From: CAZUMJ01 sp964621605 | GTDB taxonomy: Bacteria; Actinomycetota; Acidimicrobiia; Acidimicrobiales; Iamiaceae | Direction: 5' to 3' | Assembly (NCBI GenBank): GCA_964621605.1 | Contig: CAZUMJ010000044.1 | Location: 1 to 23,358, forward strand | Length of the DNA: 23,358 nt | Part shown: one piece after another, positions 14,036 to 21,737 of the stretch | How the letters are laid out: each line of letters opens with the position of its first letter | Numbering within the stretch: position 1 is the stretch's first letter | The notes under the pieces: model-generated | The model's database searches: none | Seen by the model: the letters and a program-made list of their open reading frames with translations, nothing else | Told to the model about the DNA's origin: nothing | Translations under genes and position numbers: made by a program

Positions 14036-14041
14036 ACGCTA
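14036..14041 (-). promoter_or_regulatory. -10 box of a probable leaderless promoter for the alpha/beta hydrolase
   Basis: TAGCGT on the minus strand (TANNNT type) is followed by seven bases and the GTG at 14028. No Shine-Dalgarno sequence and no clear -35 box. It lies in the short divergent gap shared with nnr. Confidence 0.4.
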
Positions 14042-14063
14042 ACTGCCCAGGGCGGCCGACTCC

Positions 14064-14082
14064 GAGGAGGCAGAATCGGGCC
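14064..14082 (+). promoter_or_regulatory. nnr start region: distant ribosome binding site and possible -10 box
   Basis: GAGGAGG (14064-14070) lies 12 bases before the GTG at 14083, longer than ideal. CAGAAT (14071-14076) ends six bases before the GTG and could be a leaderless -10 box. Either may set the start. No other in-frame start codon lies between. Confidence 0.35.
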
Positions 14083-15495
14083 GTGCAGCCCGTGCTCACC
14101 CCCGACGAGATGGCCGCGGTCGACGCGGCGGCTCCCGAGCCCGTGGACGTCCTCATCGACCGTGCCGCTGCGGCTGTCGCCCGGTCCGCTCGCCGCATGC
14201 TCGGAGGGACCTACGGCAGGCGGGTCGTCGTGCTCGTCGGAAAGGGCAACAACGGCAACGACGGGCGAGTGGCCGCCGACCGCCTGCGCGCCATGGGGAT
14301 GCACGTCGAGGTGATCGCCGCGTCGGACGCGCCCACAGCGCTCCCCCGGGTCGATCTCGTGATCGACGCCGCGTACGGAACCGGCTTCCGCGGCACGTTC
14401 ACCCCGCCGGCGCTCGCCGGGACGCCGCTCGTGCTCGCCGTCGACATCCCCTCGGGGGTGTCGGGCCTCACAGGTGTCGCGCTCGGTGTGCCGTGGCGCG
14501 CCGATCACACCGTCACGTTCGCTGCCCTCAAGCCTGGCTTGCTCCTGCACCCCGGAGCGACCCTGGCCGGCGAGGTGGAGCTCGCCGACATCGGGCTCGA
14601 CGTGAGCCGGGCCAGTGTCCACCTGGTGGAGCGCGCCGACGTCGCTCGCTGGATACCCGACCGCGCCCGTGACGCGCACAAGTGGAACGCCGCCGCGTGG
14701 GTCGTGGCCGGGTCGTCGAGCATGCGGGGCGCTGCCCACCTGGCCGCCCGGGCCGCGCAGCGCACGGGCGCGTCGTACGTGCGGCTGTCGTCCCCCGGAG
14801 TCGTCGACGATCCGCTGCGACCGACCGAGGCAGTCGGGCTGCCGCTTCCGGACGACGGCTGGGCCGAGGTGGTGCTCGCGCAGCTCGACCGGGTCGCGGC
14901 GGTTGCGGTCGGGCCGGGCTTGGGGGCGAGTGAGGTGACGGCACGGGAGGTGCGCAAGCTCGTGCAAGAGTGCCCGGTGCCGCTCGTGGTCGACGGTGAC
15001 GGCCTCGGCGCCCTCGGGTCGCTCGCTGCCGGCGTGCTCAATACCCGACAGGCCTCGGTCCCCGCCGTCCTCACTCCCCATGAAGGCGAGTTCGCCCGGC
15101 TCGGAGGCGACCTGGCTCCTGGACCGGAGGGGCTCGACCGATTCGGATCGGTGCGGGCACTCGCCGCGGAGCTCGGCGCCATCGTGCTGCTGAAAGGCCC
15201 CACCACGTTGGTGGGAAGCCCGGACGGGCGAATGCTCGTCGTCTGCGCGGGGGACGAGCGCCTCGCCACCGCGGGGACGGGCGACGTGTTGACCGGCATG
15301 ATCGCCGCGTTGCTGGCACGCGGCGTCGCACCGTTCGAGGCTGCCGCGTCGGCGGCGTGGCTCCACGGTCGCGCCGGCGACCTAGCGTGGCGGCACGGCC
15401 TCGTGGCCGGAGACCTACCCGACCGCATCCCCGCCGTCCTCGCGGAGGTGTGGCCGTCCCCCGAACCGCCGCGCAGGAGGCCACATGTCCGCTGA
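14083..15495 (+). CDS. nnr: Bifunctional NAD(P)H-hydrate epimerase and ADP-dependent dehydratase
   Basis: 470 residues from the GTG at 14083. The enzyme repairs NADH and NADPH damaged by hydration: the N-terminal YjeF_N domain interconverts R and S forms, the C-terminal ribokinase-like domain dehydrates the S form with ADP. N-terminal domain (~1-190): nucleotide loop GKGNNGNDGRVAADRL (53-68), DAAYGTG (95-101), DIPSGV (121-126) and the TFAALKPG segment (145-152). C-terminal domain (~195-470): AGSSSMRGAAHLAARAAQRTG (209-229), VGPGLG (276-281), DGDGL (304-308), TPHEGEFARL (331-340), KGPTTLV (371-377), and TAGTGDVLTGMIAALLARG (396-414) with the catalytic Asp. A common K-G-x-x-G at the start of the second domain reads K-W-N-A-A here (200-204). 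Mycobacteria carry the same gene between glmS and alr. It overlaps the CBS gene by 11 bases. Confidence 0.93.
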   Translation: MQPVLTPDEMAAVDAAAPEPVDVLIDRAAAAVARSARRMLGGTYGRRVVVLVGKGNNGNDGRVAADRLRAMGMHVEVIAASDAPTALPRVDLVIDAAYGTGFRGTFTPPALAGTPLVLAVDIPSGVSGLTGVALGVPWRADHTVTFAALKPGLLLHPGATLAGEVELADIGLDVSRASVHLVERADVARWIPDRARDAHKWNAAAWVVAGSSSMRGAAHLAARAAQRTGASYVRLSSPGVVDDPLRPTEAVGLPLPDDGWAEVVLAQLDRVAAVAVGPGLGASEVTAREVRKLVQECPVPLVVDGDGLGALGSLAAGVLNTRQASVPAVLTPHEGEFARLGGDLAPGPEGLDRFGSVRALAAELGAIVLLKGPTTLVGSPDGRMLVVCAGDERLATAGTGDVLTGMIAALLARGVAPFEAAASAAWLHGRAGDLAWRHGLVAGDLPDRIPAVLAEVWPSPEPPRRRPHVR

Positions 15496-15991
15496 TCTCG
15501 TGTCGTCGATCATGACCCGCGAGGTCGTGGCGTTCCACGAAGCTGACGCGGTTCCGGACGCAGTGCGCCGGCTCGTCGAGGCGGGGATCGACGGCGCCCC
15601 TGTCGTCGACGCGGACGGGCGTCCCGTCGGCATGCTCAGCGCCTCGGACGTGATCGTCCAGAACGTGCAGATCCACCTCCCGACGATCGTCGCCCTGTTC
15701 GGCGTCACCGTCGAGCTGCCTGGTTCCGCCGCGCGGTTCGACCACGACCTCACGCGTGCGCTCGCCTCAACAGTCGGCGCCTTGATGCACCGCGGGGCGC
15801 ACACCATCTCGGCCGATGCCACGGTCACCGATGCGGCCACCCGCCTGCACGACGAGGACGTGTCTCGACTCCCGGTCGTCGACGGCGACGGCGTGTTGGT
15901 GGGGATCGTGGCACGCGGCGACATCCTCCGGTACCTCGTCGGCGCGGAACGACCCACCGCCTCCAGCTCCGACGTCGACCAGGTCGACTGA
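15485..15991 (+). CDS. CBS-domain pair protein
   Basis: 168 residues from the ATG at 15485, with AGGAGG four bases upstream inside the end of nnr; the two genes overlap by 11 bases, so translation is probably coupled. Two CBS domains are visible: residues ~6-60 (SIMTREVVAFHEADAV..., closing with PVGMLSASDVI) and ~98-155 (ALMHRGAHTISADATV..., closing with LVGIVARGDILRYLVG). A ~35-residue linker lies between them. Paired CBS domains bind adenosine nucleotides such as AMP or ATP and act as energy sensors. There is no attached enzyme domain, so the partner is unknown. Its place between an NAD(P)H repair enzyme and alanine racemase is suggestive of a metabolic sensor but proves nothing. Confidence 0.9.
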   Translation: MSADLVSSIMTREVVAFHEADAVPDAVRRLVEAGIDGAPVVDADGRPVGMLSASDVIVQNVQIHLPTIVALFGVTVELPGSAARFDHDLTRALASTVGALMHRGAHTISADATVTDAATRLHDEDVSRLPVVDGDGVLVGIVARGDILRYLVGAERPTASSSDVDQVD

Positions 15992-17104
15992 GTGCGCGCC
16001 GCCTGGGCCGACGTCGACCTGTCGGCCGTCGCCCACAACGTGGCGGAGATGCGTCGCCGCGCGGCACCGGCCCGCCTGTGCGCGGTCGTCAAGGCCGACG
16101 GCTACGGCCACGGGGCGGTCGAGGTGGCGCGCGCCGCGCTGGCGGCGGGTGCAGACCTCCTGGCGGTCGCACTCGTCGAAGAAGGGGTGGTGCTGCGCGA
16201 CGCCGGTGTCGACGCGCCCGTGCTCGTGCTGTCGCAGCCGTCACCGGACGACTTCGACGAGGTCGTGGCCCACCGGCTCACGCCCATCGTCGACACCCTT
16301 GCCGGGATCGCGGCCGCCGCCGCTGCGGTTCGCCGTTCGGGCGGGCAGCCCCTCGGGGTGCATCTGAAGGTGGACACGGGCATGCACCGGGTCGGTGCCG
16401 CACCCGATGACGTCGTCGCCTGTGGCGAGGCGATCGCCGCGGCCCCAGCGCTGCGTCTCGACGGGTGCTGCACCCACCTCGCCGTTGCGGACGAGCCGGG
16501 GCATCCGTTGACCGACATCCAACTGGGCCGCTTCACCGCGGCGGTGGCGGGGCTCGACGTCGCGGGTGTCAGCCCGCCGCTGCTGCACGCGGCCAACTCG
16601 GCTGCCACGCTTGCGGTGCCACGGGCCCACTACGACCTGGTCCGCTGCGGCATCACCCTCTACGGGTTGGCTCCGTCCCCTGCCCTCGCCGAGGTCGCCG
16701 ACCTCCGACCGGCGTTGTCGGTGCGTGCCGCGGTCTCGCACGTCGCACGGGTTCCCGCCGGTGAGGCGGTCTCCTACGGGCAGCGCTACCGACTCGATCG
16801 CACCTCCACCATCGCCACGGTGCCGGTCGGCTACGCCGACGGCGTGCCGCGTGCGCTTGGTGCCTCGGGCGTGGAGGTGCTGCTCGGTGGGCGCCGTCGA
16901 CCGATCGCCGGCACGGTCACGATGGATCAGCTCATGGTCGACTGCGGCGACGACGCGGTGCGCCCAGGAGATGAGGTGGTCCTCCTCGGGAGGCAGGGAG
17001 CCGAGACCATCTCGGTCGAGGAGTGGGCGCACGCGGCCGGCACCATCACCTACGAGATCGTGTGCGGGTTCGGCGCTCGACTTCGTCGTCGCTACCGCGG
17101 GTAG
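15992..17104 (+). CDS. alr: Alanine racemase
   Basis: 370 residues from the GTG at 15992, immediately after the CBS stop codon (TGA-GTG). The PLP enzyme makes D-alanine for peptidoglycan. Seen: AVVKADGYGHGA with the PLP-binding Lys34, HLKVDTGMHRVG, the HAANSAATL segment, RCGITLYGLAPS, Tyr262 in AVSYGQRYR as the second catalytic base, VPVGYADGVPR, and TVTMDQLMVDCGD with the family signature. The C-terminal beta domain ends normally with TYEIVCGFGARLRRRYRG. Length is standard. There is no clear Shine-Dalgarno sequence, so translation probably depends on reading through from the CBS gene. The position just before the tsa genes is the same as in mycobacteria. Confidence 0.96.
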   Translation: MRAAWADVDLSAVAHNVAEMRRRAAPARLCAVVKADGYGHGAVEVARAALAAGADLLAVALVEEGVVLRDAGVDAPVLVLSQPSPDDFDEVVAHRLTPIVDTLAGIAAAAAAVRRSGGQPLGVHLKVDTGMHRVGAAPDDVVACGEAIAAAPALRLDGCCTHLAVADEPGHPLTDIQLGRFTAAVAGLDVAGVSPPLLHAANSAATLAVPRAHYDLVRCGITLYGLAPSPALAEVADLRPALSVRAAVSHVARVPAGEAVSYGQRYRLDRTSTIATVPVGYADGVPRALGASGVEVLLGGRRRPIAGTVTMDQLMVDCGDDAVRPGDEVVLLGRQGAETISVEEWAHAAGTITYEIVCGFGARLRRRYRG

Positions 17105-17164
17105 CGTGACGCGGCGGACCCACCGACCACGGGGGACCCGACGGCGAGCGCAGGGGGCGAGACG

Positions 17165-18175
17165 ATGAGCAGCTTTGGACGACGCCTGGTCGGTGCGGCA
17201 GCCGCAGTTGGGGTCGGTGCCGTGGCGTTGCACTTCGCCGAGCGCGACGCGGCAAGCCGTATCCGGGCGCGGCACGACGACGACCTCGATCCGCTCTACG
17301 TCCTGCCAGACGGGGTGACGCATCTCGACGTGCCGACCCACGATGGCGGGTCTGTCCACGTGCTCAAGGCGGGCGCAGGTCGCCCGCTGGTTCTGCTCCA
17401 CGGCGTCACGCTGGCTGCCGAGGTGTGGGCTCCGTTGTTCCACCTGGTGCGTGATCGCTTCACCATCTACGCGCTCGACGTGCGTGGTCATGGCCAGTCC
17501 ATCGTGGGGAGCGACGGCATCGGCCGTCGCGCGGCGGCGCACGACCTGGCGACCGTGCTCGACACCCTCGACCTCGACGACGCCATCGTCGTCGGCCATT
17601 CGATGGGCGGGATGATCATCGGTGAGTTCTGCGGCGCGCACCCGGACGTGCTCGACGCCCGCGTCGGGGGGCTGCTGTTCTGCAACACCGCCACGGCGAA
17701 CCTCGTGCCGCCCGCTGTACTCGGGCCGGTGCTCGCCGGCGGACGGCGTCTCGCCGCACGCACCGCGTCCGGTCATCCGCTGCCCCGGGTCCCTGCCGAT
17801 CGAAACCTCGTGATGTCGCGGGTCGCGTTCGGGGCGAACCCGTCGGGTGCCGCCGTCGAACAGGTGAGCCGTCTGGGCTTGGCGGTCGATCCGACGCGCT
17901 ACGTCGGGTTGTGGGTCGACCTGCTCGACCTCGACACCCGGGCCGCCTTGGCCGGCGTGCGCCAGCCGGCGTCGGTGCTCGTCGGCTCACGCGACATGCT
18001 GACCCCTGTGCCGCACGCCAAGCGGATCGTCGCAGCGCTGCCCGATCCTGAGCTGCACGTCCTCGCCGGGGCGGGCCACCAGATCATGCAAGAGCGGCCA
18101 CGTGAGCTGGCGACGCAACTCGACCGCCTGGTCGACCGCGTTGAGACGCGTGCCGCGGTGCGCGTCGCCGATTGA
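17165..18175 (+). CDS. Membrane-anchored alpha/beta-hydrolase
   Basis: 336 residues from the ATG at 17165; AGGGGG ends seven bases upstream. The N-terminus has basic residues (GRR) and a short Ala/Val/Gly-rich segment (~8-23) that could be a membrane anchor or an uncleaved signal. The hydrolase domain has the oxyanion loop LLHGVTLAAEVW (77-88), DVRGHGQS (105-112), the nucleophile elbow VGHSMGGM with Ser146, Asp277 in GSRDMLTP, and His305 in GAGHQIMQERP, so the catalytic triad is complete. An alpha/beta-hydrolase gene between alr and the tsa genes occurs in several actinobacteria; its substrate is unknown. Lipid or ester hydrolysis at the membrane is a reasonable inference. It begins 60 bases after alr and is probably in the same transcript. 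Confidence 0.87.
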   Translation: MSSFGRRLVGAAAAVGVGAVALHFAERDAASRIRARHDDDLDPLYVLPDGVTHLDVPTHDGGSVHVLKAGAGRPLVLLHGVTLAAEVWAPLFHLVRDRFTIYALDVRGHGQSIVGSDGIGRRAAAHDLATVLDTLDLDDAIVVGHSMGGMIIGEFCGAHPDVLDARVGGLLFCNTATANLVPPAVLGPVLAGGRRLAARTASGHPLPRVPADRNLVMSRVAFGANPSGAAVEQVSRLGLAVDPTRYVGLWVDLLDLDTRAALAGVRQPASVLVGSRDMLTPVPHAKRIVAALPDPELHVLAGAGHQIMQERPRELATQLDRLVDRVETRAAVRVAD

Positions 18176-18199
18176 GTCCCGCGCGCCGAGGGGTACCGT
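18172..18199 (+). promoter_or_regulatory. Probable leaderless promoter of the uracil-DNA glycosylase and tsa genes
   Basis: TTGAGT (18172-18177) and TACCGT (18194-18199) are 16 bases apart and resemble -35 and -10 boxes. The -10 ends six bases before the GTG at 18206, so the transcript would start at the start codon. This is the best-formed leaderless promoter in the window and may drive udg-tsaE-tsaB-rimI-tsaD. The -35 box overlaps the end of the hydrolase gene. Confidence 0.5.
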
Positions 18200-18205
18200 A
18201 AGGGG

Positions 18206-18775
18206 GTGGCCTCCCCCGCAGCATCGCTGTCGCTTCTCGCCGATGAGGCAGAGCAGTGCACTCGCTGCGGGCTCGCTGAGGGCAGAACGCAGGTGGTGTT
18301 CGGCAGCGGCGACCCCGACGCGGAGTTGCTCTTCGTGGGTGAGGCGCCGGGCGCCGAAGAGGACCGCCTCGGCCTGCCCTTCGTCGGGCGCTCGGGGAAG
18401 CTGCTCGACCGCTTGGTCCACGAGGAGCTCGGCCTCGAGCGAGATCAGTGCTACATCGCCAACGTCGTGAAGTGCCGCCCTCCGCAGAACCGCAACCCCC
18501 GCCCCGACGAGATCGCGGCGTGCCGCCCGTACCTCGACGCGCAGGTGGCAGCGGTACTCCCAAAGGTCGTCGTCACGCTCGGCAACTTCGCCGCACAGCT
18601 GCTCCTCGATACGACGGTCGGCATCACCAAGCTCCGCGGCCGCTCGTACCCGTTCAGGGGGACCGTGCTCGTCCCGACGCTCCACCCCGCGTACGTGCTG
18701 CGCGGCGGCGGAACCGCCATGGCACAGATGCGAGCAGACCTCGTCCGCGCGAAGCAGGAGCTTCAGCGTGGCTGA
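18206..18775 (+). CDS. Family 4 uracil-DNA glycosylase with 4Fe-4S cluster
   Basis: 189 residues from the GTG at 18206. Family 4 enzymes (UDGa) cut uracil from DNA after cytosine deamination, an important repair task in a GC-rich genome. Seen: four cluster-binding cysteines Cys18, Cys21 (CTRC), Cys90 (VVKCRPPQNRNP) and Cys106 (AACRPYL) at the spacing of the family; motif GEAPGAEEDRLGLPFVGRSG (45-64) that forms the uracil pocket; and HPAYVLR near the C-terminus, whose His contacts the flipped base. Length is typical. It overlaps tsaE by eight bases, so it leads the tsa operon here. No mycobacterial counterpart lies at this exact place. Confidence 0.94.
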   Translation: MASPAASLSLLADEAEQCTRCGLAEGRTQVVFGSGDPDAELLFVGEAPGAEEDRLGLPFVGRSGKLLDRLVHEELGLERDQCYIANVVKCRPPQNRNPRPDEIAACRPYLDAQVAAVLPKVVVTLGNFAAQLLLDTTVGITKLRGRSYPFRGTVLVPTLHPAYVLRGGGTAMAQMRADLVRAKQELQRG

Positions 18776-19298
18776 CGCCGATGCTGCCTTCGTCGCGAGA
18801 ACCGCCTCGGTCGACGCCACCCGTGCGCTCGCAACGGCCCTCGCGGACCTCGCGCATCCCGGCGACGTCGTGCTCCTGTCAGGCGAGCTGGGAGCGGGCA
18901 AGACGGCCTTCGCTCAAGGGTTCGGGCGCGGCCTCGGGGTTGCCGAACCGATCGTGAGCCCCACGTTCACCATCGCACGCGAGTACGACGGACGGCTGCG
19001 CCTCCATCACCTCGACGTCTACCGCCTCGAGCACCTCCACGAGGCGCTCGACCTCGGCTTGGGCGAGGCGCTCGACGATGGGGGCGTTGCACTTGTCGAG
19101 TGGGGCGACGCCATCGTTGGCGTGCTCGGGGCGAGCTACCTCGAGGTCCGCATCACCTTCGGCGAGGGAGACGACGACAGGGTGCTGGCGATCGCGGCGG
19201 TCGGGCCGACGTGGGCGCCACGGGTTACCGGGCTCGGTCCGGCGTTGGCGCCGTGGCTCGTGGCCGATCGCGCCGCGCATGAGGAGGGCACGTGCTGA
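18768..19298 (+). CDS. tsaE: tRNA t6A modification ATPase TsaE
   Basis: 176 residues from the GTG at 18768, with GGAG seven bases upstream. TsaE is the ATPase that resets the TsaB-TsaD complex during synthesis of N6-threonylcarbamoyladenosine at position 37 of ANN-decoding tRNAs. Seen: Walker A GELGAGKT (39-46), the switch segment SPTFTIAREYDG (64-75), HLDVYRL, the Glu-rich LGLGEALDDGGVALVEWGD with the conserved E-W, and a slightly long C-terminal tail of about 25 residues beyond the usual domain. It overlaps the gene before it by 8 bases and tsaB by 7 bases. Co-expression with tsaB and tsaD matches the need for all three in one complex. Confidence 0.95.
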   Translation: MADADAAFVARTASVDATRALATALADLAHPGDVVLLSGELGAGKTAFAQGFGRGLGVAEPIVSPTFTIAREYDGRLRLHHLDVYRLEHLHEALDLGLGEALDDGGVALVEWGDAIVGVLGASYLEVRITFGEGDDDRVLAIAAVGPTWAPRVTGLGPALAPWLVADRAAHEEGTC

Positions 19299-19993
19299 TC
19301 CTGGCCGTCGAGTCGGCCACCGCTGAGGTGGGTTGTGCCCTGGTGGGCGCGGACGGGGTGATCGCAGAGGTGCGCGTCGCTCGCGGCCGTCGCCACGCCG
19401 AGACGCTCGCTCCTGCCATCCGCTTCGCCTGCGAGCAGGGTGGCGTGGCCCTAGCCGAGGTGGCGGCGGTGGCAGTCGACGTGGGGCCGGGGCTGTTCAC
19501 CGGGTTGCGTGTAGGAATCGCCACGGCCAAGGCCATCGCGGCCGCACGTGGCCTGCCGATGGTGGGCATCTCCAGCCTCGACCTGCTCGCGTTCCCCGCG
19601 CGCCTCGGGACGCGTCGCATCGCGGCAGTCGTCGATGCGCGTCGTGGTGAGCTGTTCGTCGCCTTCTATCGCCCGGTGCCCGGAGGGGTGCAGCGCGAAG
19701 GCGATCCCATGGTGTGCACGCCCGATGAGCTGCTCGCAGAGCTGGCTGCCGCCCGCGAGGAGCACCTCCTCGTCGGCGACGGCGCCTGCCGCTACGCGGA
19801 CCAGTTCACGACGGTCGGGCACCTCGAGGTTGGCGACGCGTCGCTGGCGCACCCGTCCGTCGCCGTGCTCGGCCAACTGGCGCGAGCGCAGGCGCTGCGC
19901 GAGGAGTGGGTGCGCCCGCACGACCTGGCCCCGTTGTACCTCCGCCAGCCCGACGCGGAGATCAACTGGCAGACCCGAGAGGGGCGGTCGTGA
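19292..19993 (+). CDS. tsaB: tRNA t6A modification protein TsaB
   Basis: 233 residues from the GTG at 19292; GAGGAGG at 19281-19287 supports the start. TsaB is the non-catalytic partner of TsaD in the threonylcarbamoyl transfer complex. Seen: N-terminal LILAVESATAEVGCAL (the degenerate ASKHA-fold phosphate loop), the signature GPGLFTGLRVG (65-75), and DARRGELFVAFYR (115-127), both hallmarks of TsaB. It lacks the metal-binding histidines of TsaD, as expected. The stop codon overlaps the rimI start as GTGA. The order tsaE-tsaB-rimI-tsaD is the mycobacterial one (Rv3422c-Rv3419c). Confidence 0.95.
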   Translation: MLILAVESATAEVGCALVGADGVIAEVRVARGRRHAETLAPAIRFACEQGGVALAEVAAVAVDVGPGLFTGLRVGIATAKAIAAARGLPMVGISSLDLLAFPARLGTRRIAAVVDARRGELFVAFYRPVPGGVQREGDPMVCTPDELLAELAAAREEHLLVGDGACRYADQFTTVGHLEVGDASLAHPSVAVLGQLARAQALREEWVRPHDLAPLYLRQPDAEINWQTREGRS

Positions 19994-20607
19994 CCGCGCA
20001 ACGCGACGACATCGACGGGCTCGATGACGTCGACGGCCTCGATGACGTCGCGGACATGCCCGTTCCGCACGCCTCGCTGCCGCTCGTCCTCACGCCGATG
20101 CGTCGTCGGCACCTGCGAGGGGTGCTGCGCATCGACCGGCAGGTACATCCACGGCCGTGGACGATCGGCCTCTACCTCGCCGAGCTCGCCAAACCAGACG
20201 TGCGCGCGTACGCGGTCGCGCGAGCGGGTACTGCGGTGGTCGGCTTTGCCGGGGTGATGGTCATCGGCGACGAGGGGCATGTGACGAACGTGGCGGTCGA
20301 GCCGACCTGGCAGCGACGGTACGTGGCGTCCAACCTGTTGGCCTTGGTGACGAGACAGGCGATCGCTCGTGGCGTTGAGCACCTCACGTTGGAGGTCCGA
20401 GCCTCGAACCGCGGGGCGCAGGAGTTGTACCGGCGGTTCGGGTACGCACCTGCCGGGGTCCGTCCCCGTTACTACGCCGAAGATGGAGAAGACGCGTTGA
20501 TCATGTGGGCCCACGACGTGGCGAGCGCCGAGTACCTCGCCCGCTTGGGCGCGATCGAGGCACAGGTACGTACCGGGGTCGAGATCGAGGGGTACGGCGA
20601 TGCGTGA
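19990..20607 (+). CDS. rimI: GNAT N-acetyltransferase, RimI-type (ribosomal protein S18 alanine acetyltransferase)
   Basis: 205 residues from the GTG at 19990, chosen for the GTGA overlap with tsaB and the purine-rich GAGAGG upstream (19978-19983). RimI acetylates the N-terminal alanine of S18 and, in actinobacteria, has wider N-terminal targets. Seen: the GNAT core from residue ~30, VTNVAVEPTWQRRYVASNLL (98-117) with the acetyl-CoA loop, LEVRASNRGAQELYRRFGY (134-152) and RPRYYAEDGEDALIMW (158-173), the usual RimI ending. Odd points: an acidic N-terminal extension of ~28 residues with two repeats of DD-(I/V)-DGL, and Tyr111 where the loop Q-x-x-G-x-A normally has Gly. There is also a ~30-residue C-terminal tail. 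Function by family and context is likely. Confidence 0.88.
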   Translation: MTAQRDDIDGLDDVDGLDDVADMPVPHASLPLVLTPMRRRHLRGVLRIDRQVHPRPWTIGLYLAELAKPDVRAYAVARAGTAVVGFAGVMVIGDEGHVTNVAVEPTWQRRYVASNLLALVTRQAIARGVEHLTLEVRASNRGAQELYRRFGYAPAGVRPRYYAEDGEDALIMWAHDVASAEYLARLGAIEAQVRTGVEIEGYGDA

Positions 20608-21607
20608 GGCACGTGTGGTGCTGGGCATCGAGACGAGCTGCGACGAGACCGCAGCCGCGGTCGTCGTCGACGGGCGTGAGGTGCGGTCGTCGGTGGTGTC
20701 GAGCCAAGTCGACCTCCACGCCCGCTTCGGTGGAGTTGTGCCCGAGATCGCCTCGCGCGCGCACGTCGAGTTGCTCACCCCGGTGATCGACGAGGCTCTC
20801 GTCGAAGCAGGCGTGCGTGGCGACGACGTCGACGCGGTCGCGGTCACCTACGGCCCCGGGCTCATCGGAGCGCTGCTCGTCGGGTTGAGCGCCGCCAAGG
20901 CGTTGTCGCTGGTGTGGGATGTGCCGCTCGTCGGGGTCAACCACCTCGAGGCGCACTTGTACGCCAGCCTGCTCGAAGCGCCGGACGTCGAGTTCCCGAT
21001 GCTCGTGCTGCTCGTGTCGGGAGGGCACACGCTGCTGGTGTCGGTGCGTGAGCCGGGCACCTATGAGGTCGTCGGCCAGACGCTCGACGACGCCGCGGGT
21101 GAGGCGTTCGACAAGGTCGCCCGCTATCTGGGCCTCGGCTACCCAGGCGGCCCCGCGATCGACAAGTCCGCTGCCGACGGTGATGCCACGGCGATCGCGT
21201 TTCCGCGGGCGGTGCGCGGCGAGCGCCTCGACTTCTCATTTTCGGGGTTGAAGACAGCCGTCGTGAACCACGTGCGGGCACACCCCGAGGTCTCGACGGC
21301 CGACGTGGCCGCGAGCTTCCAGGCGGCCGTCGTCGACGTGCTCGTCGACAAGGCACGCCGTGCGGCCGACCTCGTCGACGCGCGCACGGTCTGCCTGGGT
21401 GGGGGAGTCGCAGCCAACTCGCTGTTGCGCGCACGGTTCGCAGCGGCGGCAGCTGAGGACGGCCGGGCGTGTCAGATCCCCGGACGCGGGCTGTGCACCG
21501 ACAATGCGGCCATGGTTGCCGCTGCCGGGTGGTATCGCCTGCGAGGTGACGGCCCGAGCCCGCTCGACCTGCCGGCCGTGCCCGGCCTTCGACTCGTCGG
21601 CGAGTAG
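20600..21607 (+). CDS. tsaD: tRNA N6-adenosine threonylcarbamoyltransferase
   Basis: 335 residues from the ATG at 20600, overlapping rimI by eight bases. TsaD transfers the threonylcarbamoyl group from its AMP conjugate to A37 of tRNA; essential in most bacteria. Seen: VLGIETSCDETAAAVV (7-22), the metal ligands His115 and His119 in VNHLEAHLYAS, LLVSGGHTLLV (137-147), DDAAGEAFDKVARYLGLGYPGGP (163-185), FSFSGLKTAV (212-221), LGGGVAANSLLR (266-277), and Asp301 in CTDNAAM as third metal ligand. All active-site parts are intact and the length is normal. The TsaC-type enzyme that makes the substrate is not in this window. Confidence 0.97.
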   Translation: MREARVVLGIETSCDETAAAVVVDGREVRSSVVSSQVDLHARFGGVVPEIASRAHVELLTPVIDEALVEAGVRGDDVDAVAVTYGPGLIGALLVGLSAAKALSLVWDVPLVGVNHLEAHLYASLLEAPDVEFPMLVLLVSGGHTLLVSVREPGTYEVVGQTLDDAAGEAFDKVARYLGLGYPGGPAIDKSAADGDATAIAFPRAVRGERLDFSFSGLKTAVVNHVRAHPEVSTADVAASFQAAVVDVLVDKARRAADLVDARTVCLGGGVAANSLLRARFAAAAAEDGRACQIPGRGLCTDNAAMVAAAGWYRLRGDGPSPLDLPAVPGLRLVGE

Positions 21608-21737
21608 CAACAGGGCCAGGGTTCGCACCGCGTTCGGTCGTGCCCGGCGGCGCCTCGATGTGCGGCGGAGGGGCAGCGCGGTGTTGGCCGTCGGGCGGGG
21701 CCGCGCCGTGGTTGGGCGCGGCTGCAAGACTGAGTGC

